Positions 7,441-15,887 of a stretch of DNA of 64,000 nt are shown piece by piece. Each line of letters starts with the position of its first letter. Position 1 is the first letter of the stretch. Source of the DNA: RPQJ01 sp963706535 (GTDB taxonomy: Bacteria; Pseudomonadota; Gammaproteobacteria; Steroidobacterales; Steroidobacteraceae); NCBI GenBank assembly GCA_963706535.1, contig CAVPMU010000008.1, forward strand, positions 1 to 64,000, given 5' to 3'. The position numbers and the translations under genes are program-made. The notes under the pieces were generated by a model. It worked only from the letters and a program-made list of their open reading frames with translations. It was not told the origin of the DNA and made no database searches.

Positions 7441-10221
7441 TCAGTTCACCAGCTCCTCAAGCGTACTCACCACCTTGAACTGCACCTGCTCGAAGTTCTT
7501 GAAGTGCCGCTTGCCGCACTCGATGCGCAGGTCTTCAATCGGCCGCAGCAAATCGAGCTGCACATGATTGCCGTTGCCGGTCTTCTTGGTTTCGGCCACA
7601 AAGTAGAGCGTCGTGTCGTTGCGGTAGGCCACCGCCCAATCGGGGTTGTAAGGCCCGACTGGCGTTTCGATCTGGAACCAGCGCGGCAGCTTGATGTAGA
7701 ACAACACGTCCGCGTTGTCCTCGCACACTTGCGCAAAGGCGCGTTCCGGCCCTGAATTGGAGTCGATAACGATGTGCGAGAACAGCGTCTTCTCCTGCTT
7801 CTCCACTGCACGGACGTTGGAGGCAAACACCTCCATCAAATCGTCGCGCTCGAAGCGGCGCATTTCGTAGACCGCATCGTCCAGCTTCACGTATTTCACA
7901 CCACTGCCATCAGAGCCGTCGCCATAAACCAGGAACTCGCGCTTGACAGCATTGATGAGTTCCGAGGCATGGTCGATGAACGCCTGGGGGTTGTTCACGG
8001 CATCGTTCAAGCGACCGGACTCCAGGAGGGTGCGCGCCACGGTAGACTTGGCCAACCCCGTCTTGGCCTGCACCTGGCCGACAAAATCCGGCATCACGTA
8101 TTTGGCTTCCACCGTCTGCGTGCGATATCCGGTCTGCTTGCCGACTACACCATCCGTACCGACGGCAATCTCTGCGCGGGTCAGCGCCACCTTGGGCCGC
8201 CCGATGGCGGGCATTTTTGCCTTGATACGGCCTGCTGCCTTCGTAATCAGCTCGCCGGTCTTGTATGCCACCCTGTAGCGGGTACGTGCCCGAATCCGCT
8301 CCCATAGTGCGAGGAACTGCGGATCGGTCTCGAAACCTTTCTTCAAGCGCACCGTCACCTTGTCGCGCTCGTTCTGCACCATCTCGCGTTTGAATCTAAC
8401 GCCCGCCTCGACCATCTCGGTCTGCAACTGGTTGGCGAAGTCCTCATAGCTCTCGTTGGCGATCACGGTCAGCCGGTTGATGGCTGGATCGCGCACGCGC
8501 TCGCCATCCTGGTTCACCGCAAGGCGCAGGCCGCGCCCGATCTCCTGACGCTTCTTGATCTCGGAACTCGACTCGGCCAGGGTGCAGATCTGGAAAACGT
8601 TGGGGTTGTCCCAGCCCTCACGCAGGGCGGAATGGCTGAAGATGAAGGCCAGCGGCTCATCCAGCCCCAGCAGGCGCTCCTTGTCGCGCATGATGAGTTC
8701 AAAGGCGCTCGCTTCGGCATCGGCGTGCGTCTTGCCGGTCAGCGTCTCGAAGGGCGACACGGCCCGCTTGTCCTGCGAGAAATAACCGTTGTGCACCACC
8801 ATAGCATCAGCGTTCAGCAGACCCGAGAATTCTTCCCTGGCCTGGTATTGCGCATAGATTTCCTCGAACCACTCCGCGAATTTGCCCTTGGCCGTCGTGC
8901 CGTCCTCGGCATACACCCGGTAGTTCGCCACCCGGTCGATGAAGAAGACCGACAGCACCTTGATGCCCATCGGGTGAAGCTTCCTCGCCTTCTCGAAGTG
9001 GCGGCGCACCGTGGCCTCGATCTGCAAACGCAGTATCGCGTCAGTCAGCGCGCCATGCGGGCGGCCAACGGCCACGCGCACGTCGTTGGCAAAGGTGACG
9101 AAGCCCTCGCCCGCATCGATCTCGTTGACGATGAACCCGTTGCGGTAGATTTCCCGCTGGTTGGACAGTGCATAGAGGTCGTCGCCATTCTTCACTGTCA
9201 CCGCCTTCTTGGCGGGTCCGCTGGCCTGGTTGACCCAAATGGAAAGCTTGGCCGACACGCTGCGTTTGCCGGTCTTAAAGCTTTCTACCTCGATGAACGC
9301 CTGGTTGGCATCCTTCAGCTCGATGACCGAATCCACGCCGATCTGCTTGACCAGGCCCAGTTCATAGGCGCGCACCGGATCGAGCGAATAGATCAGGTTA
9401 TAGGCGTTGCGGTGCGTGGCCGAGTAGCGCAGCGTACATAGAGGATTGAGCCGCGCGATGGCCTGCTTGCGAATGTCGGTTTCCAGGTTCTGCGGCTCGT
9501 CCAGGATCACAACGGGGTGCGTGGCTTGGATGAACTCGATGGGCTTCACCCCCGTCTCGCGCACCTGGTTGATGACGTTGCCCTTGGCCTTTTTCTTGGC
9601 CTTGCCGCCCGCCGGGTCATCGCTAGCATCCGTCGAATCCTTGGCGAAGGCATCGATGTTAATGACCAGAATCTGAATCGCGTCGGACAGAGCAAAATTG
9701 CGAAGCTGGTTCACCTTGCCGGAGTCATACACCATGAACTCCATGCGCTCGTAGTCATAGAGCGTCTGGAAGTGCTCGCGGGTGATTTTCAGGCTGGACA
9801 GCACGCCCTCGCGGATTGCCACCGACGGGACCACGATCACGAACTTCTTGAAGCCGTAGGTCTTGGATAGCTCGTGAATCGTGCGCAGGTAAACGTAGGT
9901 CTTGCCGGTGCCCGTTTCCATCTCCACCGTGAAGTTGGGGAAGCCGCCCACGGGCGTGCCGTCATCCAGCGCCATCGTCGCCAACGCTTCCGACGGCTCA
10001 ATGCCGTGCGCCTCCTGCACCGCATGCAGGTTGGCCAGCCATTGCGCATCGTCGATCACGCGCCGGTTGGCAATGCCTGTTTCAGTGAGCGCCAGGCTGG
10101 AAAGCGTGTCGTCCCGCGTCACGGCGGTTTGAGAGGCGTCCGGTTGCCCGTCGAACAGGGCCACCACGGCGCGGATCGCTTCGAGCTGGTAATCCTGGTG
10201 GGCGTCGAATTGCAGTTTCAT
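7441..10221 (-). CDS. res: Type III restriction-modification Res subunit
   Basis: The 926-residue protein is the helicase-nuclease subunit that cuts DNA after ATP-driven communication between unmodified sites. Superfamily 2 motifs are clear: ETGTGKT at 102-108, DEPQ at 241-244 in VVILDEPQN, and the arginine-finger motif RQEIGRGLRL near 590. The C-terminus carries a PD-(D/E)XK nuclease core with NPDW (D861) and AETKK (E877, K879). The length is normal for Res. I chose the ATG at 10221 (MKLQFDAHQDYQ) because it lies 10 bp after the mod stop and begins the conserved domain; a frame extension to 10317 would overlap mod. It should form a complex with Mod encoded upstream. Confidence 0.93.
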   Translation of the reverse strand: MKLQFDAHQDYQLEAIRAVVALFDGQPDASQTAVTRDDTLSSLALTETGIANRRVIDDAQWLANLHAVQEAHGIEPSEALATMALDDGTPVGGFPNFTVEMETGTGKTYVYLRTIHELSKTYGFKKFVIVVPSVAIREGVLSSLKITREHFQTLYDYERMEFMVYDSGKVNQLRNFALSDAIQILVINIDAFAKDSTDASDDPAGGKAKKKAKGNVINQVRETGVKPIEFIQATHPVVILDEPQNLETDIRKQAIARLNPLCTLRYSATHRNAYNLIYSLDPVRAYELGLVKQIGVDSVIELKDANQAFIEVESFKTGKRSVSAKLSIWVNQASGPAKKAVTVKNGDDLYALSNQREIYRNGFIVNEIDAGEGFVTFANDVRVAVGRPHGALTDAILRLQIEATVRRHFEKARKLHPMGIKVLSVFFIDRVANYRVYAEDGTTAKGKFAEWFEEIYAQYQAREEFSGLLNADAMVVHNGYFSQDKRAVSPFETLTGKTHADAEASAFELIMRDKERLLGLDEPLAFIFSHSALREGWDNPNVFQICTLAESSSEIKKRQEIGRGLRLAVNQDGERVRDPAINRLTVIANESYEDFANQLQTEMVEAGVRFKREMVQNERDKVTVRLKKGFETDPQFLALWERIRARTRYRVAYKTGELITKAAGRIKAKMPAIGRPKVALTRAEIAVGTDGVVGKQTGYRTQTVEAKYVMPDFVGQVQAKTGLAKSTVARTLLESGRLNDAVNNPQAFIDHASELINAVKREFLVYGDGSDGSGVKYVKLDDAVYEMRRFERDDLMEVFASNVRAVEKQEKTLFSHIVIDSNSGPERAFAQVCEDNADVLFYIKLPRWFQIETPVGPYNPDWAVAYRNDTTLYFVAETKKTGNGNHVQLDLLRPIEDLRIECGKRHFKNFEQVQFKVVSTLEELVN

Positions 10222-10231
10222 TCGCGCTGTC

Positions 10232-12121
10232 TCACAGGCAGGTGAAGCGGATGCCGGCATCGCGGCACTGCAAGTCCAGATTGGTCTTGAGCATGTCCGA
10301 GTCGTTGAACACGCCATCGATGGCGATGATCTCGCGCGGCTTCATGTCCACCAGCGGCACGATCATGGCTTCGTTGAACGACTCCAGGACAAAGAGCATC
10401 TTGCGGTCGTGGATGGCGAACACCTGGCCGCCCGCCACCTCCAGCGGCTCGATGGGTGTGGTCAGCTCCTGGCCGAATTTCAGCAGCAGTTCGTAGAGCA
10501 TGTCTTCAACGGCCGCGCCTTCCTTCTCGGCCTTGGCGAACATCTGCATCTGCTCGGCCAGTTGTTCAGGCGTGTCGATACCATCGCCGCGCCATTGCTT
10601 GAAGTTGGAGGGGGTAAGTACGAAGGACTTGAACCCGAGATTTGCTGGAGCTGGAGCCGCAAGGTCAGCATTCCTTTGTAGCCGTGCGATAGCTCTCGCT
10701 ATCCTTGTCCGGGCCGCATCTGCAATGGTTCGATAACCAGCCTTCCCGGCCTCGGACTCCGGATCAAGTGGTTCCGGGAGTTGAACGCATACAAACCTCA
10801 GCGACTTATCCTCTTCCATGTTCGTGTCGAGAACAGCGTGCCCCAATGTGCCGGAACCGGAGAAGAAATCCATAACCAGTTCATCACCACCGCAACCAAT
10901 CGAGAGAAGTGCCCGAATGAGTCGCGTTGGCTTCGGAGTAATTGAAAGCTCAGGAACCAATTCGCGCAATTCCTTTGTTGCCTCGTCTGTATGCCCGGCT
11001 ACTTCATAGCTCAACAAGGACATAGGCATCATCCCCTGCTGAACCTCCGAGATGAAGTTCTTTAGCGCCGGCACTTCGTTCATTCCATCAGCTCCCCACC
11101 ACAGACGATTCTCGCGCTGATACTGAGCCATGACCTCCGGCGAACAACCCCATACCCTGGTCTTCTTCGGCCAAATTTCTTTCCCGTCCTTCGGCCGCTT
11201 GATCGGGTAATAGAGCGAAGGCCGCTCATCTGCCGTATACCGGCATGTAAGGTCTGCCGCCTTCCAGTCCCCCCGTTCGTCGGCATCTCCGTTCTTGTAG
11301 CGTGCTCGCTGCGCGTTCGTAACGGGTAGCAGATTTCGCTTGAACTGATCACTGCGACGAAACGCGATGATCGACTCATGAAGATATCCAATGTCCTTGG
11401 TATCCGGTGGCGGCGAGTAGCGTTTCTGCCAAGCAAAGACGCAAAGAAAATTCTCCTCCCCAAACACCTCATTCATCAGGCAGCGCAGGTTATGTACCTC
11501 GTTGTCGTCGCAGGAAACGAAGATCACCCCATCCTCGCGCAACAGATTGCGGGCGATATACAGGCGCGGCAGCATCATCGACAGCCAGTTGCTGTGGTAA
11601 TGGCCGTTCTCCTTGCTGTTCTTGCGGAAGAAGCCTTCGCGCATCAGCGTGCCGTCGTCGGCCAGCTCGTTGATGCGCCGCAGATAGTCCTCCTTGCTCT
11701 CCTGAAAGCGGTCGGGGTAGATGAAGCTGTCGGAGCCGGTGTTGTAGGGCGGATCGATGTAGATGAGCTTGACCTTGCCGAAGTACGCCTTCTGCAAGAC
11801 CTTGAGCACTTCCAGATTCTCGCCTTCGATGAATACGTGCTGCGCCTGGTCGAAGTTCACCGACTTGTCGCGCTCGGGCCGGAGCGTGGCGGCGGACGAT
11901 GTTTGCAGCACCTTGTATGCGTCGCTTTTGCCTGCCCAGGTCAGCGCATAGCGTTCGCCCCCTTCAATGACAACGCTCTCGCCCAGCGCCCGTTTGAGGG
12001 CGGCCAGGTCCAGCTTGCCTTCGGAAAACGCCTCGGGAATGAGCGCAGCCAGTTGCGCACGGCGCTCGTCGGCAGGGTTGGGCGATGCGGCCAGGTTGGT
12101 ATCGTTTTGCGGGTCGCTCAT
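10232..12121 (-). CDS. mod: Type III restriction-modification Mod (DNA methyltransferase)
   Basis: The 629-residue enzyme transfers a methyl group from S-adenosylmethionine to adenine in the recognition site and confers specificity on the Mod-Res complex. The catalytic motif DPPY (123-126, in YIDPPYNTGSD) precedes the SAM-binding motif FSGSG (420-424), the beta-class order typical of type III Mod. The segment between about 220 and 400 should hold the target-recognition region. Its ATG overlaps the stop of the HTH gene by an ATGA junction, and res follows after 10 bp, so the three are translationally linked. The length is normal and no frameshift or phase-variable repeat tract is visible in the coding region. 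Confidence 0.94.
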   Translation of the reverse strand: MSDPQNDTNLAASPNPADERRAQLAALIPEAFSEGKLDLAALKRALGESVVIEGGERYALTWAGKSDAYKVLQTSSAATLRPERDKSVNFDQAQHVFIEGENLEVLKVLQKAYFGKVKLIYIDPPYNTGSDSFIYPDRFQESKEDYLRRINELADDGTLMREGFFRKNSKENGHYHSNWLSMMLPRLYIARNLLREDGVIFVSCDDNEVHNLRCLMNEVFGEENFLCVFAWQKRYSPPPDTKDIGYLHESIIAFRRSDQFKRNLLPVTNAQRARYKNGDADERGDWKAADLTCRYTADERPSLYYPIKRPKDGKEIWPKKTRVWGCSPEVMAQYQRENRLWWGADGMNEVPALKNFISEVQQGMMPMSLLSYEVAGHTDEATKELRELVPELSITPKPTRLIRALLSIGCGGDELVMDFFSGSGTLGHAVLDTNMEEDKSLRFVCVQLPEPLDPESEAGKAGYRTIADAARTRIARAIARLQRNADLAAPAPANLGFKSFVLTPSNFKQWRGDGIDTPEQLAEQMQMFAKAEKEGAAVEDMLYELLLKFGQELTTPIEPLEVAGGQVFAIHDRKMLFVLESFNEAMIVPLVDMKPREIIAIDGVFNDSDMLKTNLDLQCRDAGIRFTCL

Positions 12122-12318
12122 GTTCTGTCCTGTGTCTTCTCGGCAATCTGGGCTGCAATCCAGCGATCCAGCTCGGAGCGCCGAAACCGCCAGGTGCCAC
12201 CCAGCTTGAAGCCCGGTATCTGGCCCTGCTGGGCCAGTCGGTAAACGGTTTTCTTGCCCGCCTTCAGGTAGGCAGCTACTTCGTCCAGCGTGAGAATTTC
12301 GCCATCGGCATCGGTCAT
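12118..12318 (-). CDS. Small excisionase-like helix-turn-helix protein
   Basis: The 66-residue protein is almost entirely one winged-helix domain of the MerR/excisionase (HTH_17) type: LTLDEVAAYLKAGKKTVYRL followed by FKLGGTWRFRRSELDRWI. Such proteins bind DNA and act as excisionases or regulators. The start ATG at 12318 gives the usual length; a GTG at 12396 would add 26 residues without similarity to the domain. The stop overlaps the mod start (ATGA). As first gene of the operon it may control the cassette, or it may be a leftover excisionase of the island whose integrase remnant lies at 3332-3453. Confidence 0.85.
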   Translation of the reverse strand: MTDADGEILTLDEVAAYLKAGKKTVYRLAQQGQIPGFKLGGTWRFRRSELDRWIAAQIAEKTQDRT

Positions 12319-12356
12319 GTCAGGCAGCTCGGTTGGTATCGCGTGGCGGAGTTTTC

Positions 12357-12375
12357 CAAAGTTTGGCCAAGTTTG
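12357..12375. promoter_or_regulatory. Palindromic operator candidate upstream of the restriction operon
   Basis: The sequence caaagtttggccaagtttg contains the perfect palindrome TTGGCCAA (12363-12370) flanked by CAAA on the left and TTTG on the right at nearly symmetrical distance. It lies 39-57 bp before the HTH start at 12318, where a repressor site would be expected. The HTH protein is the obvious candidate ligand, but nothing in the sequence proves binding. Confidence 0.35.
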
Positions 12376-12430
12376 CCATGTTCGGACAAATGACACTACG
12401 GTCTTGCGAGAGGGATTTGCCGCTGCCCGG

Positions 12431-12595
12431 TTACTCTTGGCGCTGGCTTACTGCGCGGGATGCCAGTTGGTCTCGCTCGGCTCGCCGGCGTCGCAACTCG
12501 GCCCGCATCCAGGCTGCTGCCTCCGCCATCTCCTGGCGCAGTTTTGCGAGTTCTGTCGGGGTCAGCGAGCGGGGAACGAGGTCGTTTCTGGTCAT
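12431..12595 (-). CDS. Possible small charged protein upstream of the restriction operon
   Basis: A 54-codon frame starts at the ATG at 12595 and ends at TAA 12431-12433. The predicted product begins MTRNDLVPRSLTPTEL and continues as one amphipathic, highly charged helix rich in Arg, Glu and Ala (WMRAELRRRRAERDQL). It is oriented with the operon, 112 bp upstream of the HTH gene, and ends at the ISL3 element side with 21 bp to spare. Composition looks protein-like, but I recognise no family. It could be a small DNA-associated or regulatory protein, or a chance frame in GC-rich DNA. Confidence 0.45.
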   Translation of the reverse strand: MTRNDLVPRSLTPTELAKLRQEMAEAAAWMRAELRRRRAERDQLASRAVSQRQE

Positions 12596-12616
12596 CGCGT
12601 TTTTTAGCTAAAAACT

Positions 12617-13923
12617 GCCTCTCTTCAAATCTGAGTGGGTAATCTTGGGCCAGCGACGGTTACGGGGTTGGGCATGACAGACAAGCTGTTCGAGGCTGCG
12701 CTGGGGGTTTCCTCGCCGTGGCAGGTGATGGGCGCAGACTTTGATGCGGCGGCCAGGACTCTCACCATCCGGGTGGATTTCATCGCTGGCAGCCGCTTTG
12801 CACTGGCTGGTTATGACGGCCAACATCCTGTTCACGACACCGTTGCCAAGCGCTACCGGCACCTGAACTTCTTCCAGCACGAGTGCTTCCTGGAAGTACG
12901 CGTCCCGCGAGTAAAGCTGCCCGATGGCAGCGTCCGCCAAGTCGAGCCACCGTGGGCCGGCAAGCTCTCGGGCTTCACGCTGCTGTTCGAGGCCTTGGTG
13001 CTGATGCTGTGCCAGCAAATGACCTTTGCCGCCGCGGGTCGCCTGGTAGGCGAGAGCCGACACCGCGTCACCGCGCTCTGCGAGCGTTACGTTGATCTGG
13101 CCCTCGCCCAGACGGACCTGTCGGCAGTGCACGAGCTGGCCATCGACGAGACCTCCAAGGCTCGCGGACATGACTACATCACCTTGGCTGCCGACGCGAC
13201 CGAGCGCCGCGTAATAGCGGTTGCCGAGGGCCGCGGCGCCGACTCGATTGCCCAGCTCACGGCCGAACTGCAGGGCCGCGGCTGCGACACCGGACAGGTC
13301 ACCTCCGTCAGCATCGACATGTCGCCGGCGTTCATCAAGGGCTGCGCCGAGCACCTGCCCAACGCCCGCGTCACCTTCGACAAGTTCCACGTCATCTGGC
13401 ACGCCAACGCGGCCGTGGATCGTACCAGGCGCATTGAACAGCGCACCGATCCGTCCCTCAAGGGTCTGCGCTGGGCGCTGCTGAAGGATCGTTCGCGGCT
13501 CTCGGCCGCCGCGGCGGCAGACCTGGATACGCTCATTGCCCGCATGACCACCGTCCGTACCGCCAGGGCCTGGACCTACAAGGAACAGCTGCGCGAGATC
13601 CTCGACCGCAAGCAGATCAACGTCGTGCGCTCGATGCTCGTTCACTGGTGCACCTGCGTCATGCGCTCGAAGGTCGAACCAATGACGGAGGTCGCCGCCA
13701 TGATCCGCAAACACCTCGACGGCATCATCGCCTGGGCTCAGACCCGCCAGACCAACGGCTTCCTTGAAGCCATCAACGGCCTGTTCCAGTCCGCAAAGCG
13801 CCGTGCTCGCGGCTTCACGCGGTTCTCGACCATCCGCACCGTCATCTTCCTGATCGCCGGAAAACTGTCCTTCCGCACGATCAACCCTCATGCCGCGTAA
13901 CCCACTCGAAATTCAACAGAGCC
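12617..13923 (+). mobile_element. ISL3-family insertion sequence
   Basis: Imperfect terminal inverted repeats flank the transposase: gcctctcttcaaatctgagtgggt at the left (12617-12640, shown only to define the end) pairs with the reverse complement of 13900-13923. Most positions match, including GAGTGGGT. The 1.3-kb size fits ISL3 elements. No 8-bp target duplication is present (left flank ctaaaaact, right flank cgatttca), so the two flanks were probably not adjacent before insertion, or the element took part in a later deletion. Confidence 0.8.
12674..13900 (+). CDS. ISL3-family transposase
   Basis: The 408-residue transposase carries the DDE catalytic set of the ISL3 family: ELAIDETSKARG, VSIDMSPAFIKG and FLEAINGLFQSAKRRARGF. 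The N-terminal third includes WAGKLSGFTLLFEALVLML and a helix-turn-helix region (AAAGRLVGESRHRV). I chose ATG 12674 (MTDKLFEAALG), the usual start of relatives; an upstream frame extension to 12635 runs into the terminal repeat. The gene fills the element and is unbroken, so it may be active. Confidence 0.9.
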   Translation: MTDKLFEAALGVSSPWQVMGADFDAAARTLTIRVDFIAGSRFALAGYDGQHPVHDTVAKRYRHLNFFQHECFLEVRVPRVKLPDGSVRQVEPPWAGKLSGFTLLFEALVLMLCQQMTFAAAGRLVGESRHRVTALCERYVDLALAQTDLSAVHELAIDETSKARGHDYITLAADATERRVIAVAEGRGADSIAQLTAELQGRGCDTGQVTSVSIDMSPAFIKGCAEHLPNARVTFDKFHVIWHANAAVDRTRRIEQRTDPSLKGLRWALLKDRSRLSAAAAADLDTLIARMTTVRTARAWTYKEQLREILDRKQINVVRSMLVHWCTCVMRSKVEPMTEVAAMIRKHLDGIIAWAQTRQTNGFLEAINGLFQSAKRRARGFTRFSTIRTVIFLIAGKLSFRTINPHAA

Positions 13924-14201
13924 CGATTTCAACGCACAGCCCTGCTCGGTCAAGGCGATCATCACGACACGTTCATCGCCCGAATCGCGTGTGCGGGTAA
14001 TCACACCCTGCTGTTCGAGCCGCTTGAGCAGCGGCGTCAGCGTGTTCGAATTGAGCAAGGCGCGCTCGCCGATCTCGCCCACCGTACGTGGCGCCCGCTC
14101 CCACAACACCATCAGCACCACATACTGCGGATAGGTCAGGCTGAATCGTTCCAGCAAGGGCTGGTATTGGCGCGTCAACAGGCGCGAAGCGGCATATAGC
14201 G
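13924..14201 (-). pseudogene. ohrR: ohrR C-terminal fragment (MarR-family organic-peroxide regulator)
   Basis: This is the winged-helix part of a MarR-family regulator: LTYPQYVVLMVLWE, then VGEIGERALLNSNTLTPLLKRLE and the wing TRTRDSGDERVVMI. It continues the fragment at 15729-15835. The two halves are separated by an IS4-family element inserted within the duplicated 10-bp target gcatatagcg. Its 3' end stops at ALKSG, where the ISL3 element begins, so the last helices are also lost. OhrR normally represses the peroxidase gene ohr and senses organic peroxides. No ohr gene is present in the window. With two interruptions it cannot work as a repressor. Confidence 0.85.
14192..14201. repeat. Left copy of IS4-element target duplication
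   Basis: The 10-bp sequence gcatatagcg directly precedes the left inverted repeat of the IS4-family element and is repeated exactly at 15729-15738. A 10-12 bp duplication is typical of IS4 relatives. The perfect match shows that this insertion has not been rearranged since it happened. Confidence 0.9.
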
Positions 14202-15728
14202 GAATGGCACTTCCTTAAGCCGCAGCGGGACGAGCGAGCGCGGCTAAGCCATTGATGGGATGAGGCAGGTTGGCTGGGATTGGTAGGATGTTTGTTACCA
14301 CACATCCGCCCCACACAACCCCGAGGCCAACCTTGACCCAGCGTACTGCCGCATTTCGTTCCGGGCAACATCGACAGCAGGTGCGCCGCCGCGCGCAGCG
14401 CGTCGATGCGGTCGGGTTCTTCAACCTGCTGACAAGCCCCGAACTGATCGAGGTGACCGAGTCGCACCTGCCCGCGCATCGCGAGCGGCTGTATCCACCG
14501 ACGGTGGCGCTGTCGATGTTCCTGCGCCAGTCCCTGGACGCCGACGGTTCCTGTCAGAAGGCCGTCAATGGCTGGGCCGCCCAGCGATGCGCGGAAGGCT
14601 TGAGCGCGGAGAGCGTTCGCACCGGGGCGTACTGCAAGGCGCGCGAGCGCTTGCCGGTGGCGATGGTGACCGGCCTTGCGCACACGGTCGGTGCGCGGGT
14701 GAGCGCACGGGCCAAGCCCGGTTGGCGCTGGCGCGGCCGCGATGTGAAGCTGGTGGACGGTACCGGGATCTCGATGCCCGACACGCCGGAGAACCAGGCG
14801 TGCTATCCGCAGCCCAGTAGCCAGACCGAGGGGGTCGGCTTTCCATTGGCACGTGTCGTGGGCGTGATTTGCCTGGCGACCGGGGCCGTGATCGATGCAG
14901 CCATCGGCCCGCATGCGGGCAAAGGCAGCAGTGAGCTGGGACTGCTGCGCACGCTCGGCACAGTCTTTTCCCCGGGCGATGTGATGCTCGCCGATGCGCT
15001 CTACTGCAACTACTTTCTGATCGCGACCATGATCTCGGCCGGTGTGGATGTGCTGTTCGAACGGCACGGCGCACGGATCACCGACTTTCGGCGCGGTGCG
15101 TCTCTGGGCCACCGCGATCATCTGGTGCGCTGGAGGAAGTCGCAGACCAGGCCCGAGTGGATGAGCGCGCAGCAGTACGCGGACTTCCCCGAGGAGCTGA
15201 CCGTGCGGGAAGTGCAGGTCGATGGCCAAATCCTGGTCACCACGTTGGTCAACCGCAAGGTCAGCAAAGGCGAGCTCGACCAGTTGTACGCGCGGCGCTG
15301 GAACGTGGAGCTGGATCTGCGCAATATCAAGACCACGCTCGGCGTCGAAGTGCTGCGCTGTCTGACGCCGCAGATGGTCGAGAAAGAACTGTGGGTGCAT
15401 CTGCTGGCCTACAACTTGATCCGCTTGCTGATGGCACAAGCCGCACTGGATGCCAGGGTTCACCCGCGACAGCTGAGCTTCAAGCACGCGGTGCAGCTAT
15501 GGGTTGAGTGGCATGCGCATCGCGTTGATTTCAGCGCTGATCCGAACACGTTCTTCAGGCTGCTTGCGCAACCGGTGGTCGGCAACCGGCCCGGACGCAT
15601 CGAGCCGCGGGCCAGAAAACGCAGACCCAAGCCCTATCCGTGGCTGAAAATCCCTCGCGCCGCAGCCCGTGACTGCGTGCGAAAATATGGCCATCTGTGG
15701 CGCTACAGGGCTTAAGTAAGTGCCATTC
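14202..15728 (+). mobile_element. IS4-family insertion sequence inside ohrR
   Basis: The element is 1527 bp. Its ends are inverted repeats: gaatggcacttccttaagcc at the left matches the reverse complement of the right end (gaatggcacttacttaagcc) with one mismatch. A perfect 10-bp target duplication flanks it. It carries one intact transposase gene. Because the duplication is intact and the ohrR halves flank it in the correct order, this is a simple and probably recent insertion. Confidence 0.92.
14288..15715 (+). CDS. IS4-family transposase
   Basis: The transposase has the three IS4 catalytic blocks: LVDGTGISMPD (first Asp), MLADALYCNYF (second Asp) and YARRWNVELDLRNIK, which is the Y-x2-R-x3-E-x6-K signature with the catalytic Glu. 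The C-terminus (KIPRAAARDCVRKYGHLWRYRA) ends just inside the right inverted repeat. I chose the ATG at 14288 (MFVTTHPPHT); a TTG at 14270 would add six residues. The gene is full length with no frameshift, so the element may still be mobile. Confidence 0.9.
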   Translation: MFVTTHPPHTTPRPTLTQRTAAFRSGQHRQQVRRRAQRVDAVGFFNLLTSPELIEVTESHLPAHRERLYPPTVALSMFLRQSLDADGSCQKAVNGWAAQRCAEGLSAESVRTGAYCKARERLPVAMVTGLAHTVGARVSARAKPGWRWRGRDVKLVDGTGISMPDTPENQACYPQPSSQTEGVGFPLARVVGVICLATGAVIDAAIGPHAGKGSSELGLLRTLGTVFSPGDVMLADALYCNYFLIATMISAGVDVLFERHGARITDFRRGASLGHRDHLVRWRKSQTRPEWMSAQQYADFPEELTVREVQVDGQILVTTLVNRKVSKGELDQLYARRWNVELDLRNIKTTLGVEVLRCLTPQMVEKELWVHLLAYNLIRLLMAQAALDARVHPRQLSFKHAVQLWVEWHAHRVDFSADPNTFFRLLAQPVVGNRPGRIEPRARKRRPKPYPWLKIPRAAARDCVRKYGHLWRYRA

Positions 15729-15738
15729 GCATATAGCG
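15729..15738. repeat. Right copy of IS4-element target duplication
   Basis: An exact second copy of gcatatagcg immediately follows the right inverted repeat. It is also the point where the ohrR coding sequence resumes on the minus strand. Confidence 0.9.
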
Positions 15739-15835
15739 GAAAACACAATTGTGCATCCAGTACGACCGTTTGCGCTTTCCCGGGGCTTGAGGCCAGATCG
15801 ATCGGATCTGGCCGGGTTGTGCGCCGTTCCTTCAT
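15729..15835 (-). pseudogene. ohrR: ohrR N-terminal fragment with the redox-sensing cysteine
   Basis: The fragment reads from ATG 15835 (MKERRTTRPDPID) to LDAQLCFPLYA. The motif LDAQLCF contains the reactive cysteine that OhrR uses to sense organic hydroperoxides. The next conserved residues of the family continue in the fragment ending at 14201, on the far side of the IS4 element. A GTG at 15847 could add four residues. The fragment alone would be translated into IS sequence and cannot fold as a regulator. Confidence 0.8.
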
Positions 15836-15887
15836 CTCGTCTCTCACAATGGCCTCATGGAGGCCGCAGCTGAATAGTGCGATGACC

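Noticed and set aside
12609..13931. Possible 8-bp target duplication around the ISL3 element
   Set aside because: The flanks (taaaaact and cgatttca) do not match in any register tried.
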